64,000 nucleotides of DNA from Paenibacillus odorifer (GTDB taxonomy: Bacteria; Bacillota; Bacilli; Paenibacillales; Paenibacillaceae): assembly GCF_000758725.1 (NCBI RefSeq), contig NZ_CP009428.1:1054001-1118000 (forward strand), given 5' to 3'. The translations under genes and the position numbers were made by a program. How positions within the stretch are numbered: position 1 is the first letter of the stretch; each line of letters starts with the position of its first letter. The notes below the pieces were generated by a model that was not told the DNA's origin, searched no databases, and worked only from the letters and a program-made list of their open reading frames with translations. Positions 26,066 to 35,268 of the stretch are shown here, one piece after another.

Positions 26066-27540
26066 GTGTATTTACGCCCCCATCACTTAGGTTCATCAAG
26101 ACAGCTGGATTAATAGGGGGGACTGCTGCTGTAGGTGTCTCTCTTCCGCTGATCATTGGCTTCTCCAGTGCGATGCTGAGTTCATCGAACAGTCTGCAGG
26201 GAGCCATTCTCTCAGCCATCCTATTCCCGGCTTTCTTGTTAGCCATACTTAGACCGAAAATGCTGGTTGCTTATACCTTGCTAATCTGGGCCGTAGCTCC
26301 AGAGCTGCGCCGCATTGCTGACTGGTCAGAAGGAGTTTATCACTCTGTATCCTTGCTGAGCTTAGCTCCCTTGTTAACCGGTGTGACCTTGATCATTCCG
26401 CTGCTGAAGGAGATTCATAATATTCAAAAAGCCTCCACGCGGATCATGTTAATGTTCGCAGTTGCGCTGGGTTATGGTGCTTTAATCGGTTTGGCTAAGA
26501 ATGGCATGGGCTCAGTTTATGACTTAGCGAATTATATTGTGCCACTGCTGTTATTGCCGTACTTTGCCGTCACGAAGTTCAAGCCGAAGGATATCGATCG
26601 ATTGCTTACTGCTTTTGCCAATATTGCAGTCCTAGTTGCCATTTACGGGATTGTTCAGTATTTGACAGTGCCACCTTGGGATGTGTTCTGGATGAAACAT
26701 GCGGACATGATGTCCATCGGAAATCCATATCCATTGGAAATCCGAGTGTTCTCTACGTTGAATTCGCCCGGACCGGCAGCAACATTCTTAGCGTTTGCTT
26801 TAGTTCCGATGATACTGGAGAAAAAATGGCGGGGAACATTGCGCTGGATCGGCGTTCTGCTAGTTGTAATCTGCCTGCTGACTACTTTAGTACGTGCGGC
26901 ATGGCTGATACTTCTGGTGATGCTGCTCATGTACGTTGGAACCTCTCCTTCTAAGGGAAAGTGGAAAACCTTGATCCAATTAGTTTTTGTGGCTGCTGCG
27001 TTGTTCTGGGTTGTGCCGAAATTGCCTGGCGCCGAAGGACTGGTTGCTCGGGTAGAGACACTATCTTCTGTTCAGGAAGATCACTCTTATAATGAACGGC
27101 TAAGCTTATGGCAAAACATGCTGCCGATGGTCGCTGCCAATCCAGTAGGTCAGGGAATTGGTAGTGTAGGCCAAGGGACTAAGCTTGGTAATGACGGCGA
27201 GCTTGGAGAGTACGGAATTATGGATAACGGAGTTATCGCTTTACTGCTTACCTTTGGTGTTCTGGGTGCTGTTTTCTTCTTCGGAGCTTTAGGCGCAGTT
27301 GTCAAACAGATATTCGCTAGAGTAATCAGCAGGGACCAATTGCAGCCCTACGCCCGACTTGCGTTAGCTACTTGGACCGGTGCGATTGTCAGTCTAGTTT
27401 CAGATAATGGGTTTCCCGGACTCAAGGGATACTTAATCTGGATGCTGATCGGTCTTGGCCTCAGCGCAAGGGAGATTACTCAAAGTAGAAGGAAGGGAAC
27501 ACCGTATGCAGCAGTTGAATGCAAAATCTCTCCCCGCTAG
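26062..27540 (+). CDS. O-antigen ligase/Wzy-like polymerase (second copy)
   Basis: A 492-aa membrane protein with about 12 TM segments. The extracytoplasmic loop has SYNERLSLWQNMLPMVAANP, GQGIGSVGQGT and GIMDNGVIALLLTFG, again the Wzy_C pattern. It differs strongly in sequence from the copy at 23949. Two such proteins in one cluster could be a polymerase plus a ligase or capping enzyme. The start is coupled to the upstream stop by ATGA. Confidence 0.87.
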   Translation: MSVFTPPSLRFIKTAGLIGGTAAVGVSLPLIIGFSSAMLSSSNSLQGAILSAILFPAFLLAILRPKMLVAYTLLIWAVAPELRRIADWSEGVYHSVSLLSLAPLLTGVTLIIPLLKEIHNIQKASTRIMLMFAVALGYGALIGLAKNGMGSVYDLANYIVPLLLLPYFAVTKFKPKDIDRLLTAFANIAVLVAIYGIVQYLTVPPWDVFWMKHADMMSIGNPYPLEIRVFSTLNSPGPAATFLAFALVPMILEKKWRGTLRWIGVLLVVICLLTTLVRAAWLILLVMLLMYVGTSPSKGKWKTLIQLVFVAAALFWVVPKLPGAEGLVARVETLSSVQEDHSYNERLSLWQNMLPMVAANPVGQGIGSVGQGTKLGNDGELGEYGIMDNGVIALLLTFGVLGAVFFFGALGAVVKQIFARVISRDQLQPYARLALATWTGAIVSLVSDNGFPGLKGYLIWMLIGLGLSAREITQSRRKGTPYAAVECKISPR

Positions 27541-28891
27541 AACAATCTGGTCATCTTTTAGACTGTTCGCCAAGAGCAAGGACAACAGCTCGGCAGCCGT
27601 AAAAACTATGTTTGTCAGTGTCATGATCCTATTGATTAACATGTTAACTGGTGTACTGACCGCCCGTTATCTTGGACCGACAGGTCGTGGGGAACAGACG
27701 GCGATGATTAACTGGTCACAGTTTCTGGCGTTTAGCATGAGCTTTGGCATTCCTTCAGCTCTCATCTATAACGCTAAGAAAAACCCGGAGGATGCCGGAG
27801 TGCTTTATCGTATGGCGTTGCTGCTTGGTACCATTTTTGGGGTCATAGCGATGATTATAGGTATCGTGGTCTTGCCTTATTGGCTGAAGTCATTCAGTCC
27901 GGAGGTCGTGACCTTTGCTCAGTGGTCTATGATTCTGTGTCCGATTATAGCGATCTCTCAAATTAACAATGCAGCTTTTCAATTCAGAGGAGAATACAAG
28001 AGATTTAACTGGATTCGCTATCTAGTGCCATTGCTTACACTGACGATGATCGGGATATTGATCGCGCTGGATCAGATGAATCCTTTTACAACTGCAGTTG
28101 CCTATCTCCTTCCGGGGGCGCCGCTGTTTATCGGAATGACGATTTCCTTGCTTCGCACCTATAAGGTGAAGATGAGAGGGGCCTATCAGAATTTAAAAAG
28201 ATTGTTCACTTACGGGCTGGGTTCCTACGGCAATGACTTGCTTGGCAATTTCTCTACCTATATCGATCAGATTGTAATTGCCGGTTTGTTAAGACCTGCT
28301 GATTTGGGGCTGTATGTAGTGGCTGTGAGTCTATCGCGGATGGTTAATTTTTTCTCAAGTTCGATTACGATCGTCTTGTTTCCTAAGGCTTCTGAGCTGT
28401 CAAAAGAACAGGCAGTTGAGTTAACATTCAAAGCCTTTCGAATAAGTACGACCTTCACCATGCTTGGCGGAGTAGTTCTGATGCTCTTAGCCCCTTTAGT
28501 AATTCCGTTGATGTACGGCAAAGACTTCAATGCGGCATTAACCGTGTTTCGTTTGTTGCTCCTTGAAGTGACTATTAGCGGGGGGACGATCATTCTGGCG
28601 CAGGCCTTTATGGCGCTAGGCAAGCCGAAAATTGTTTCGATGCTTCAAGGTTTTGGCTTACTCTTGGTTATCCCAATGTTGTTCCTGCTCATCCCTAAAT
28701 TTGGCTTACTCGGAGCAGGGATAGCGATGTTGTCATCAGCAATCCTGCGATTTTTCTTCATTGTTCTCAATATAAAGTACACCTTAAAAGTTAAACTTCC
28801 GCGGCTGCTTATTACCCGCGAGGACATTCAGTGGATGAAGACGACGATGAATTCTTACATTCGCAAGAAACCTATGGATATGAATGGATAA
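27506..28891 (+). CDS. Wzx-type polysaccharide flippase
   Basis: A 461-aa MOP-superfamily transporter with about 14 TM segments. TARYLGPTGRGEQTAMINW after TM1 and NNAAFQFRGEYKRFNW are typical of bacillar flippases, and YGLGSYGNDLLGNFSTYIDQ starts the second half. It would move lipid-linked repeat units across the membrane for the Wzy protein. A longer frame begins at 27455, but ATG 27506 has SD AAGGAAGGG and overlaps the upstream stop by 35 nt. Confidence 0.9.
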   Translation: MQQLNAKSLPARTIWSSFRLFAKSKDNSSAAVKTMFVSVMILLINMLTGVLTARYLGPTGRGEQTAMINWSQFLAFSMSFGIPSALIYNAKKNPEDAGVLYRMALLLGTIFGVIAMIIGIVVLPYWLKSFSPEVVTFAQWSMILCPIIAISQINNAAFQFRGEYKRFNWIRYLVPLLTLTMIGILIALDQMNPFTTAVAYLLPGAPLFIGMTISLLRTYKVKMRGAYQNLKRLFTYGLGSYGNDLLGNFSTYIDQIVIAGLLRPADLGLYVVAVSLSRMVNFFSSSITIVLFPKASELSKEQAVELTFKAFRISTTFTMLGGVVLMLLAPLVIPLMYGKDFNAALTVFRLLLLEVTISGGTIILAQAFMALGKPKIVSMLQGFGLLLVIPMLFLLIPKFGLLGAGIAMLSSAILRFFFIVLNIKYTLKVKLPRLLITREDIQWMKTTMNSYIRKKPMDMNG

Positions 28892-28917
28892 TGCGAAAGA
28901 TAAAGGAGGAAACCTTC

Positions 28918-29775
28918 ATGGATTCAGTAAAAAGCGTGGTAGGCGGCCAAGGCAATTATCCAATATCGGCTGTCATCATCGCTCAGGATGACGAAGTTCG
29001 AATATCTAAGGCCATACAATCCTGCAGGTTATTCGCCGACGAGGTGGTTGTGATTGACGGAGGCAGCAAAGACGGTACAGTACAGCTTTCTGAAAGCTTG
29101 AATTGTCGAGTATACGTCAACCCTTGGCCCGGATATGCGAAACAGAGGGAGTTCGGAGTAGAACGCGCGGTTCATGATTGGGTCTTCCTTATTGATACTG
29201 ACGAAGTGGTCAGCGACGAGTTGGCCGCAAGTATTCTTGAACTGAAACCGGGGCTTATGGATCAATCGGTTGCCTATTCTATCTACCGGATCGGTGATTT
29301 TATGGGCAGATGGCTGGATCGTGGCGAATATCTAGTGCGCCTATACAACCGCAAAGCATATGGAATTCGAAATAGCTTGGTGCACGAGATGCCCGAGGTC
29401 TCAGAAGAGCGAACCATACGTTTGACAGGAACCCTCTGGCATTATGGTTACCGCAGTATTAACGATCATGTGGCACGTTTCAATAAGTATACTGACTTGG
29501 AAGCTGAAAGTGCGTATGCCAAGGGCAAACGATTTCGGGTCAGTCATCTGCTGTTAAGACCACCAGCTCGTTTCCTGCAAAAGTATTTCTTACATGGGTT
29601 GTTCAAGAAGGGAATGTCAGGCTTCGGTGTATCCGTATTCTGGGTCATGTATGAATTCATGGTCGGCTTCAAGCATTACGAATTAATTAGATCGGGAAAG
29701 CTGACTCAGCACAATGCGAAGACGAGTCAGACCGAGAAGGAGAATAAAGGAGAGAGAAGCTATGCCGTACAGTGA
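28918..29775 (+). CDS. GT2 glycosyltransferase (WaaE/KdtX-like)
   Basis: A 285-aa protein. SAVIIAQDDEVRI opens the fold, with VVVIDGGSKDGTV, PWPGYAKQREFG, FLIDTDEVVSDE (metal-binding acidic motif) and VHEMPEV. The pattern matches LPS-core beta-glucosyltransferase-like GT2 enzymes, also common in Gram-positive EPS clusters. ATG 28918 has SD AAAGGAGGA; the frame upstream overlaps the flippase gene and is probably not used. Its end overlaps the next gene by 14 nt. Confidence 0.9.
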   Translation: MDSVKSVVGGQGNYPISAVIIAQDDEVRISKAIQSCRLFADEVVVIDGGSKDGTVQLSESLNCRVYVNPWPGYAKQREFGVERAVHDWVFLIDTDEVVSDELAASILELKPGLMDQSVAYSIYRIGDFMGRWLDRGEYLVRLYNRKAYGIRNSLVHEMPEVSEERTIRLTGTLWHYGYRSINDHVARFNKYTDLEAESAYAKGKRFRVSHLLLRPPARFLQKYFLHGLFKKGMSGFGVSVFWVMYEFMVGFKHYELIRSGKLTQHNAKTSQTEKENKGERSYAVQ

Positions 29776-30949
29776 CGGATTGAACATTATGACGACAGGC
29801 CTTAGCTGGCCGTCGCTACAGCCGGGTGGGCTTAACACGTATTTCAAATCCGTTTGCGAGCAACTCTCCTCACGTAATCGGGTGCATGCGCTGATTTGCA
29901 GTCAAGAGACGCCTGCTACCCCTGAGGAATTGATTATTCACAATGCCGGAGATCCAAAAGATGGGATCTGGAAACGTAAGGATGCTTTCCAGCGTAAGGC
30001 GGCCGATCTGATGGGAGAGGGCAGTGGCCGTATAGATATTTTATACACTCACTTTGCTCCTTATGGTATTGGTCCAGCCTTGGAAGCAAAGAAACGTGGG
30101 ATTCCTGTAGTGATGACTTTTCATGGCCCATGGAATGAAGAAATGAAAATCGAAGGTCAAGGCATTAAGCACCGGGTCAAAACAACCATCGCCAAATCCA
30201 TTGAACATAGAGCCTATAAGCTAGCGGATAAGTTCATCGTGCTTAGTGAGACGTTCCGCGATATTCTCCATAAGCTGCACGGAGTGCCACTACACAAAAT
30301 TATTGTGATTCCAGGCGCAGCTAATGTGGAACGTTTTATCCCCGCTACGAATCGATTGGCGATTCGCCGGACCTTGAATTTACCTGAGGGAGCAACAACC
30401 GTGCTGACTGTCCGGCGTTTGGTCAATCGGATGGGACTACTCCAGCTGCTTGAAGCCTGGAAGCAAGTTGCGGAGCGATTCCCAAATGCAATTCTGCTGA
30501 TTGGTGGTAAAGGGCCGTTGCGGGGGGAACTGGAAGAAAAGATCGCCGACTATGGCTTAAGCAACAAGGTAAGGCTGCTAGGCTACATTCCTGATCATGA
30601 ACTAGCCTCTTATTATCAGGCAGCGGACATGTTCGTGGTTCCCTCACAGGCATTGGAGGGCTTTGGATTGATTACCGTTGAAGCCTTATCTTCAGGATTG
30701 CCAGTGATGGCTACACCGATTGGCGGCAATAAGGAGATTTTGCAAGGCTTCCGGCCGGAATTGCTATTTAAGAGTTCAAGTAGCGACCACATGGCCGAAG
30801 GCATGATCCATATGCTTAGCAATCGAAAGCTGCTTCCGAGCCGTGATGAATGTAGAGAGCATGTACTAGAGAGATATACTTGGGAGCATGTTACGGATCA
30901 AGTAGAATCCGTGTTCCTACAAGCCTTAGGAGAGGAGGTGACCACGTAA
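29762..30949 (+). CDS. GT4 glycosyltransferase
   Basis: A 395-aa GT-B retaining transferase. It has GGLNTYFKSVCEQL, VVMTFHGPW, VIPGAANVERF, LLIGGKGPLRGELEE, LLGYIPDHELASYYQAADMFVVPS and the E-x7-E region EGFGLITVEALSSGLPVMATPIGGNKE. Start ATG 29762 is preceded by AAAGGAGAGAG. The stop overlaps the next start (TAATG). Donor unknown. Confidence 0.92.
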   Translation: MPYSDGLNIMTTGLSWPSLQPGGLNTYFKSVCEQLSSRNRVHALICSQETPATPEELIIHNAGDPKDGIWKRKDAFQRKAADLMGEGSGRIDILYTHFAPYGIGPALEAKKRGIPVVMTFHGPWNEEMKIEGQGIKHRVKTTIAKSIEHRAYKLADKFIVLSETFRDILHKLHGVPLHKIIVIPGAANVERFIPATNRLAIRRTLNLPEGATTVLTVRRLVNRMGLLQLLEAWKQVAERFPNAILLIGGKGPLRGELEEKIADYGLSNKVRLLGYIPDHELASYYQAADMFVVPSQALEGFGLITVEALSSGLPVMATPIGGNKEILQGFRPELLFKSSSSDHMAEGMIHMLSNRKLLPSRDECREHVLERYTWEHVTDQVESVFLQALGEEVTT

Positions 30950-32088
30950 TGCTTAGAGTGGCCTATATAGATCACACTGCTAAATGGAGTGGTGGAGAAG
31001 TTGCCCTGTTTAACATCCTTACCCATATTGGAGAACAGATCGATCCACTGGTAATTCTGGCTGAGGATGGTGCGCTGGCTGAACGGCTACGTGAAAAAGG
31101 GATGGATGTCCGTATTATTCCGCTGGATGAGAGCATCAGAAGTCGTGGTAGAAATGCAGTCAACTTGGGAGCACCTGCTGCAGCCTTCAAGCTGTTGGCT
31201 TATGGCCGCAAGCTTGCGCCGCTCTTAAAAGCGGAGAAGGTAGATTGCGTGCACACCAATTCCCTGAAATCTGCATTATACGGAGCCATCGCTGCAAAAA
31301 TAGCAGGCGTTCCATTGATCTGGCATATCCGGGATCATATTGGAGCCCCTTATTTAAAGCCTATCGTTGCCAAAGGAATTCGTTTGCTGTCGCGACTGCT
31401 CCCAAATGGAGTCATCGCGAATTCACATTCTACGCTGAATGCTTTGGAGCTGCCGCGTTCCAAAAAAACGCTGGTCGTATACTCCGCTTTCGCTAAAGCG
31501 ATTGGTAATGGGATCGGCATGCGGGACCAGAAGGATTTTAACGTACTGCTAGTTGGTCGATTGGCGCATTGGAAAGGTCAGCATATTGTGCTGGAAGCCG
31601 CAAAAAGCTTTAAGAACGAACCTCGTGTGAAGTTCTGGCTGGCCGGAGACGCTCTGTTTGGAGAAGAGGCTTATAAGCAGGAATTGTTGCAAAAGATAAA
31701 AAACGACGAGCTTACTAATGTAAGCATGCTAGGGCATGTGGATGATATTCAAGGCCTTATGAATACTGCTGATTTACTGATTCACACTTCGGTAACTCCT
31801 GAGCCTTTTGGCCAAGTTATCGTTGAAGGAATGGCAGCGGGATTACCGGTGATCGCCTCCAATGAGGGCGGGCCGGTAGAAATTGTAGTTCAAGGTGAGA
31901 CAGGATTACTGATAGAGCCTGGTGACGCGGCTATACTGGCAGACTCCATTAAATGGATGCTGGATCACCCAGAGGAAAGACGGCGGATGGCGGACAATGG
32001 GATGAAACGAGTGAAAGAGCATTTTGTTATCGAGAATACGGTCAAGGACATCGTTGACTACTATAAAGGTTTGTTGGCGGGCACCTGA
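30949..32088 (+). CDS. GT4 glycosyltransferase
   Basis: A 379-aa GT-B enzyme. VAYIDHTAKWSGGEVALFN gives the N-terminal glycine loop, DCVHTNSLKSALYGAIAAKI follows, and the C-terminal domain has VLLVGRLAHWKGQHIVLEA and EPFGQVIVEGMAAGLPVIAS. The SD GGAGGTG lies in the 3' end of the upstream gene, and start and stop overlap. It is part of the EPS operon; sugar specificity cannot be read from sequence. Confidence 0.92.
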   Translation: MLRVAYIDHTAKWSGGEVALFNILTHIGEQIDPLVILAEDGALAERLREKGMDVRIIPLDESIRSRGRNAVNLGAPAAAFKLLAYGRKLAPLLKAEKVDCVHTNSLKSALYGAIAAKIAGVPLIWHIRDHIGAPYLKPIVAKGIRLLSRLLPNGVIANSHSTLNALELPRSKKTLVVYSAFAKAIGNGIGMRDQKDFNVLLVGRLAHWKGQHIVLEAAKSFKNEPRVKFWLAGDALFGEEAYKQELLQKIKNDELTNVSMLGHVDDIQGLMNTADLLIHTSVTPEPFGQVIVEGMAAGLPVIASNEGGPVEIVVQGETGLLIEPGDAAILADSIKWMLDHPEERRRMADNGMKRVKEHFVIENTVKDIVDYYKGLLAGT

Positions 32089-32149
32089 CAGATGATATGA
32101 CGCGGTAATTCTGAAGATGATGCTCCATAAAACTTTGAGGATGATTCAC

Positions 32150-33250
32150 ATGAAAATTGCGATAGCGCACGATTACTTAATCCAAATGGGCGGCGCGGAA
32201 AGAGTGGTGGAAGTCTTTCATCACATGTATCCCGAGGCTCCAATCTACACAACGGTTTTTAACGGAAGCCGCCTTACTGACAATCTCAAAGATGCGGATA
32301 TCCGTGCCTCCTGGCTGCAAAAGATTCCGGGAGTAAAGACCAATTTTAAAGGGGTGCTGCCACTTTATCCAATGGCCATCCGTGATTTGGACTTTCGCGG
32401 TTTCGATATCGTCCTGAGTTCCAGCAGTGCTTTTATGAAAAGTATTCAGGTTCCTAAACATACGTTTCATCTTTGTTACTGCCATACGCCTATGCGCTTC
32501 GCATGGGACTATGACACCTATATGGAACGTCAGTCGAATTCCGGGCTGTTCAAGAAAATGCTTAAGGTATACATGCAGCAGCTTAAAACGTGGGACCAAC
32601 GGACTTCTAAAAATGTGAATCAGTTCGTAGCCAATTCTTCAGTAGTGAAGACGAGGATTCAGAATTATTATCACCGGGATGCAGATGTCATATTTCCACC
32701 GATTAATACAGCCCGGTTTACAAGCTCTTCTACCATTGGCGACTATTATTTAATTGTCTCCCGGCTTGTTTCCTACAAGCGGATTGATCTGGCGGTAGAG
32801 GCTTTCAATCGTAACGGTCTTAAGCTTTATATCGTAGGGGATGGACCGGATCGCAAGCGCCTCGAAGGCATGGCTAAGGATAATGTATCGTTTCTGGGCC
32901 GGCTAGAAGATGAGCAAGTGACTGGAATGATGGCACAGTGTCGAGCATTTATTTTTCCAGGAGAAGAGGACTTTGGAATTACACCGCTGGAAGCGAACGC
33001 TGCAGGAAGACCGGTAATTGCTTATCAAGCAGGTGGCGCACTAGATACTATTATTCCTTATGTAAATGGTGTGTTCTTTCAGCATCAAGAAGTGGAGGAT
33101 CTACTTAAGGCTATTTATGAGGTAGAGTCCTACGCTTGGGATATCGATCAAATTATGGAGCATGCACGTAAATTCGATGAGCAGGCGTTTATGGTTAAGT
33201 TCAAGCAGTATGTTGAGCAGGCGTACGTCAATTTTCTAAAAGGAGGATGA
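32150..33250 (+). CDS. GT4 glycosyltransferase
   Basis: A 366-aa GT-B enzyme. IAHDYLIQMGGAERVVEVF starts the N-terminal domain, CYCHTPMRFAWDYDTYME is typical of mannosyltransferase-like members, and the C-terminal domain has YYLIVSRLVSYKRIDLAVEAF, VGDGPDRKRLE and EEDFGITPLEANAAGRPVIA. A mannose donor is plausible because manC lies downstream. The frame extends to 32117, but MKIAIAHDYL at 32150 is the normal family start. It ends 4 nt before ugd. Confidence 0.9.
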   Translation: MKIAIAHDYLIQMGGAERVVEVFHHMYPEAPIYTTVFNGSRLTDNLKDADIRASWLQKIPGVKTNFKGVLPLYPMAIRDLDFRGFDIVLSSSSAFMKSIQVPKHTFHLCYCHTPMRFAWDYDTYMERQSNSGLFKKMLKVYMQQLKTWDQRTSKNVNQFVANSSVVKTRIQNYYHRDADVIFPPINTARFTSSSTIGDYYLIVSRLVSYKRIDLAVEAFNRNGLKLYIVGDGPDRKRLEGMAKDNVSFLGRLEDEQVTGMMAQCRAFIFPGEEDFGITPLEANAAGRPVIAYQAGGALDTIIPYVNGVFFQHQEVEDLLKAIYEVESYAWDIDQIMEHARKFDEQAFMVKFKQYVEQAYVNFLKGG

Positions 33251-33254
33251 TTAT

Positions 33255-34595
33255 ATGAAGCTGACAGTAATCGGTACTGGGTATGTGGGTCTTGTATCTG
33301 GCGTGTGCTTTGCACTGGGCGGACATCATGTCATCTGTGTGGATAAGGACGAGGAAAAGATTAAGAAGCTGAAACAGAAGGAATCGCCCATCTATGAGCC
33401 GGGAATCGAGGAACTGATTGAACTGAATCTTCGTGAGGAACGGTTATCTTTTTCTGCGGATCTTCAGGATTCGGTGCGCCGTTCAGATATTATCATCCTT
33501 GCTGTAGGTACGCCATCACTGCCTAATGGTGAAGCAGACTTAACCTATATTGAGGGTGCAGCCGCTGAAATCGCTAAAGCGATGGAAGGGCACAAAATTA
33601 TAATGACTAAATCTACAGTTCCAGTAGGGACAAATGAGAAAATCTCCAAAATGATCTCTAGCCATACCCATCATCCTTTTGATATCGTGTCTGCACCTGA
33701 GTTTTTACGTGAAGGCTCAGCGATTCGCGATACCCTCCATCCCGACAGAATTGTCATTGGTCTTGATAATCCAGAGCTGGAACCAACTATGCGCGAGCTT
33801 CATAAGGGTTTCACAGAAAATGTATTTGTAACAGATATACGCAGTGCTGAAATGATCAAATATGCTTCGAATGCATTTTTGGCCACGAAGATTTCCTTTA
33901 TTAATGAGATCGCCAATATTTGTGAAAAAGTGGGAGCTGATGTAACCGAGGTAGCACAAGGAATGGGTATGGACCAAAGAATCGGGTCATCCTTCCTGCA
34001 GGCTGGCATCGGTTATGGAGGCTCCTGTTTCCCGAAAGACACTAATGCGCTCATTCAAATTGCGGGCAACGTCGATTACGAATTCAAATTATTGAAATCT
34101 GTAGTCGAAGTGAATAAGGGACAACGCTTTATGATCATCTCCAAGCTGCATGAATCACTTGGCAGCCTGCGCGGTTCGACGATTGGGATATGGGGGCTTG
34201 CCTTTAAGCCTAATACTGATGATGTCCGCGAAGCTCCAGCCAGAGAGATTGTTGAGGCACTGGTGGCTGAGGGGGCAACAGTCAAACTATATGATCCAAT
34301 CGCAGCTACAAATTTCAGGCAGCAATACGATCATCCGCAGCTTCGCTGGTGCCATCTGCCAGAGGAAGCGGCTGAGGGCAGCGATGCCGTCTGCCTCTTG
34401 ACCGATTGGAGCCTGCTCAAGGAGATTGATCTGCATCAGCTGGCGAAAAGCATGCGTAATGGGGTATTGATCGATGGACGCAACGTGTATTCCAAGGAGC
34501 AAATCGAGGGTACCGGCCTCGTTTATCATTCTGTCGGCCGCCCGCAGATGGGCGGATTGAGCGGTTATTCTGCTAGTGTGGCTGGAGCGGTTTAA
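33255..34595 (+). CDS. ugd: UDP-glucose 6-dehydrogenase
   Basis: A 446-aa enzyme oxidising UDP-glucose to UDP-glucuronate with two NAD+. The Rossmann motif is VIGTGYVGLVSGVCFALGG, then ILAVGTPS, PEFLREGSAI, KYASNAFLATKISFINEIAN, the catalytic Cys in GIGYGGSCFPKDT, and GLAFKPNTDDVREAP. It supplies the acidic sugar of the polymer. SD AAAGGAGGA. It is the last gene of the main EPS operon before the repeat-rich gap. Confidence 0.96.
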   Translation: MKLTVIGTGYVGLVSGVCFALGGHHVICVDKDEEKIKKLKQKESPIYEPGIEELIELNLREERLSFSADLQDSVRRSDIIILAVGTPSLPNGEADLTYIEGAAAEIAKAMEGHKIIMTKSTVPVGTNEKISKMISSHTHHPFDIVSAPEFLREGSAIRDTLHPDRIVIGLDNPELEPTMRELHKGFTENVFVTDIRSAEMIKYASNAFLATKISFINEIANICEKVGADVTEVAQGMGMDQRIGSSFLQAGIGYGGSCFPKDTNALIQIAGNVDYEFKLLKSVVEVNKGQRFMIISKLHESLGSLRGSTIGIWGLAFKPNTDDVREAPAREIVEALVAEGATVKLYDPIAATNFRQQYDHPQLRWCHLPEEAAEGSDAVCLLTDWSLLKEIDLHQLAKSMRNGVLIDGRNVYSKEQIEGTGLVYHSVGRPQMGGLSGYSASVAGAV

Positions 34596-34648
34596 TCTAA
34601 GTTATATTGATTGAACTTGTGATTTTTCTATTTAGGGATGAGCCGTGA

Positions 34649-34770
34649 CTCCAGAGAATGTTTGGACTTCCAGCCGCTGTTGTCTGCAGATTTCCTGATT
34701 TTAACCGCTGATAGCGGTAGAAATCCGCAGACAAAGGCGGATGCTATTGCTCCTCCAGTTCCAAAATTCT
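34649..34770 (+). repeat. Palindromic dispersed-type repeat, copy A
   Basis: It contains a long imperfect hairpin at 34680-34734: TTGTCTGC-A-GATTTC pairs with GAAATC-C-GCAGACAA, with an inner ACCGC/GCGGT stem. Copy B at 35051-35202 is the same element reversed. Shared blocks include TTGGACTTCC, GATTTCCTGATT, GCGGTAGAAATCCG and CAGTTCCAAA. Confidence 0.8.
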
Positions 34771-34832
34771 CTTCCGCCACTTCGTTCCCTTATTTTAAGG
34801 TTCTAAGCAATTTATAAAGTTAGGTACTCTGA

Positions 34833-35015
34833 TTATATACCGCAGTAGCAGTAGCATTTGTAGTTGTCATTGTCTCTGTCTCTGTGGTGGCAACTAGTCT
34901 TGCTCTTGTAGTTGCAGTTGTTCTTGCAGTTGCAGCTGCCTCCCCCGGAGCAGAAGCAAATCTTTAGAAAAACGTGCTCGCTTCCGGCTGGTACAGCCCG
35001 GTGCGCATGGATCAT
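34833..35015 (-). CDS. Possible Cys-rich small peptide
   Basis: A 60-codon frame whose C-terminal ~42 residues are rich in Cys (ten), Asn, Tyr and basic residues: CFCSGGGSCNCKNNCNYK ... CHHRDRDNDNYKCYCYCGI. The codons AAC/TGC/TAC recur, so the DNA is low-complexity. No SD precedes ATG 35015 and the first ~18 residues look non-coding. It could be a metal-binding or coat-type peptide or a chance frame. I do not recognise it. Confidence 0.3.
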   Translation of the reverse strand: MIHAHRAVPAGSEHVFLKICFCSGGGSCNCKNNCNYKSKTSCHHRDRDNDNYKCYCYCGI

Positions 35016-35050
35016 TGTTAAAAAGTAGTTGGTTAGGTTAAGAACGGAAA

Positions 35051-35202
35051 GGGAATTTGGAACTGTAGAAACGGAGTGTTCGCCCGAAAGATTTCCGTAG
35101 GAAAGCTAGCTTCGAAAGCATATGCTATCCTCGGATTTCTACCGCGAGAAGCGGTCCAATCAGGAAATCTGAGGATAACAGCGATCGGAAGTCCAAAATC
35201 CC
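35051..35202 (-). repeat. Palindromic dispersed-type repeat, copy B (inverted)
   Basis: Reverse-orientation copy of the element at 34649-34770. Its hairpin at 35126-35177 pairs TATCCTC-G-GATTTC with GAAATC-T-GAGGATA. The arm tips differ from copy A, but both arms changed together (GTCTGC/GCAGAC versus TATCCTC/GAGGATA), which keeps the pairing. Confidence 0.8.
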
Positions 35203-35268
35203 TTGGAGTGGATTCTACCTAACAAAGACATAGCTTTTAATACATTCCATTCAAGGAGGGTTCATTCT

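Larger units (their letters stand above)
34596..35268. other. Repeat-rich intergenic region between ugd and manC
   Basis: A 673-nt stretch holding two inverted copies of a palindromic element (listed separately), a weak Cys-rich minus-strand reading frame between them, and the SD AAGGAGGG of manC. No clear terminator for the long operon is visible apart from the element's own hairpins. Confidence 0.8.
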
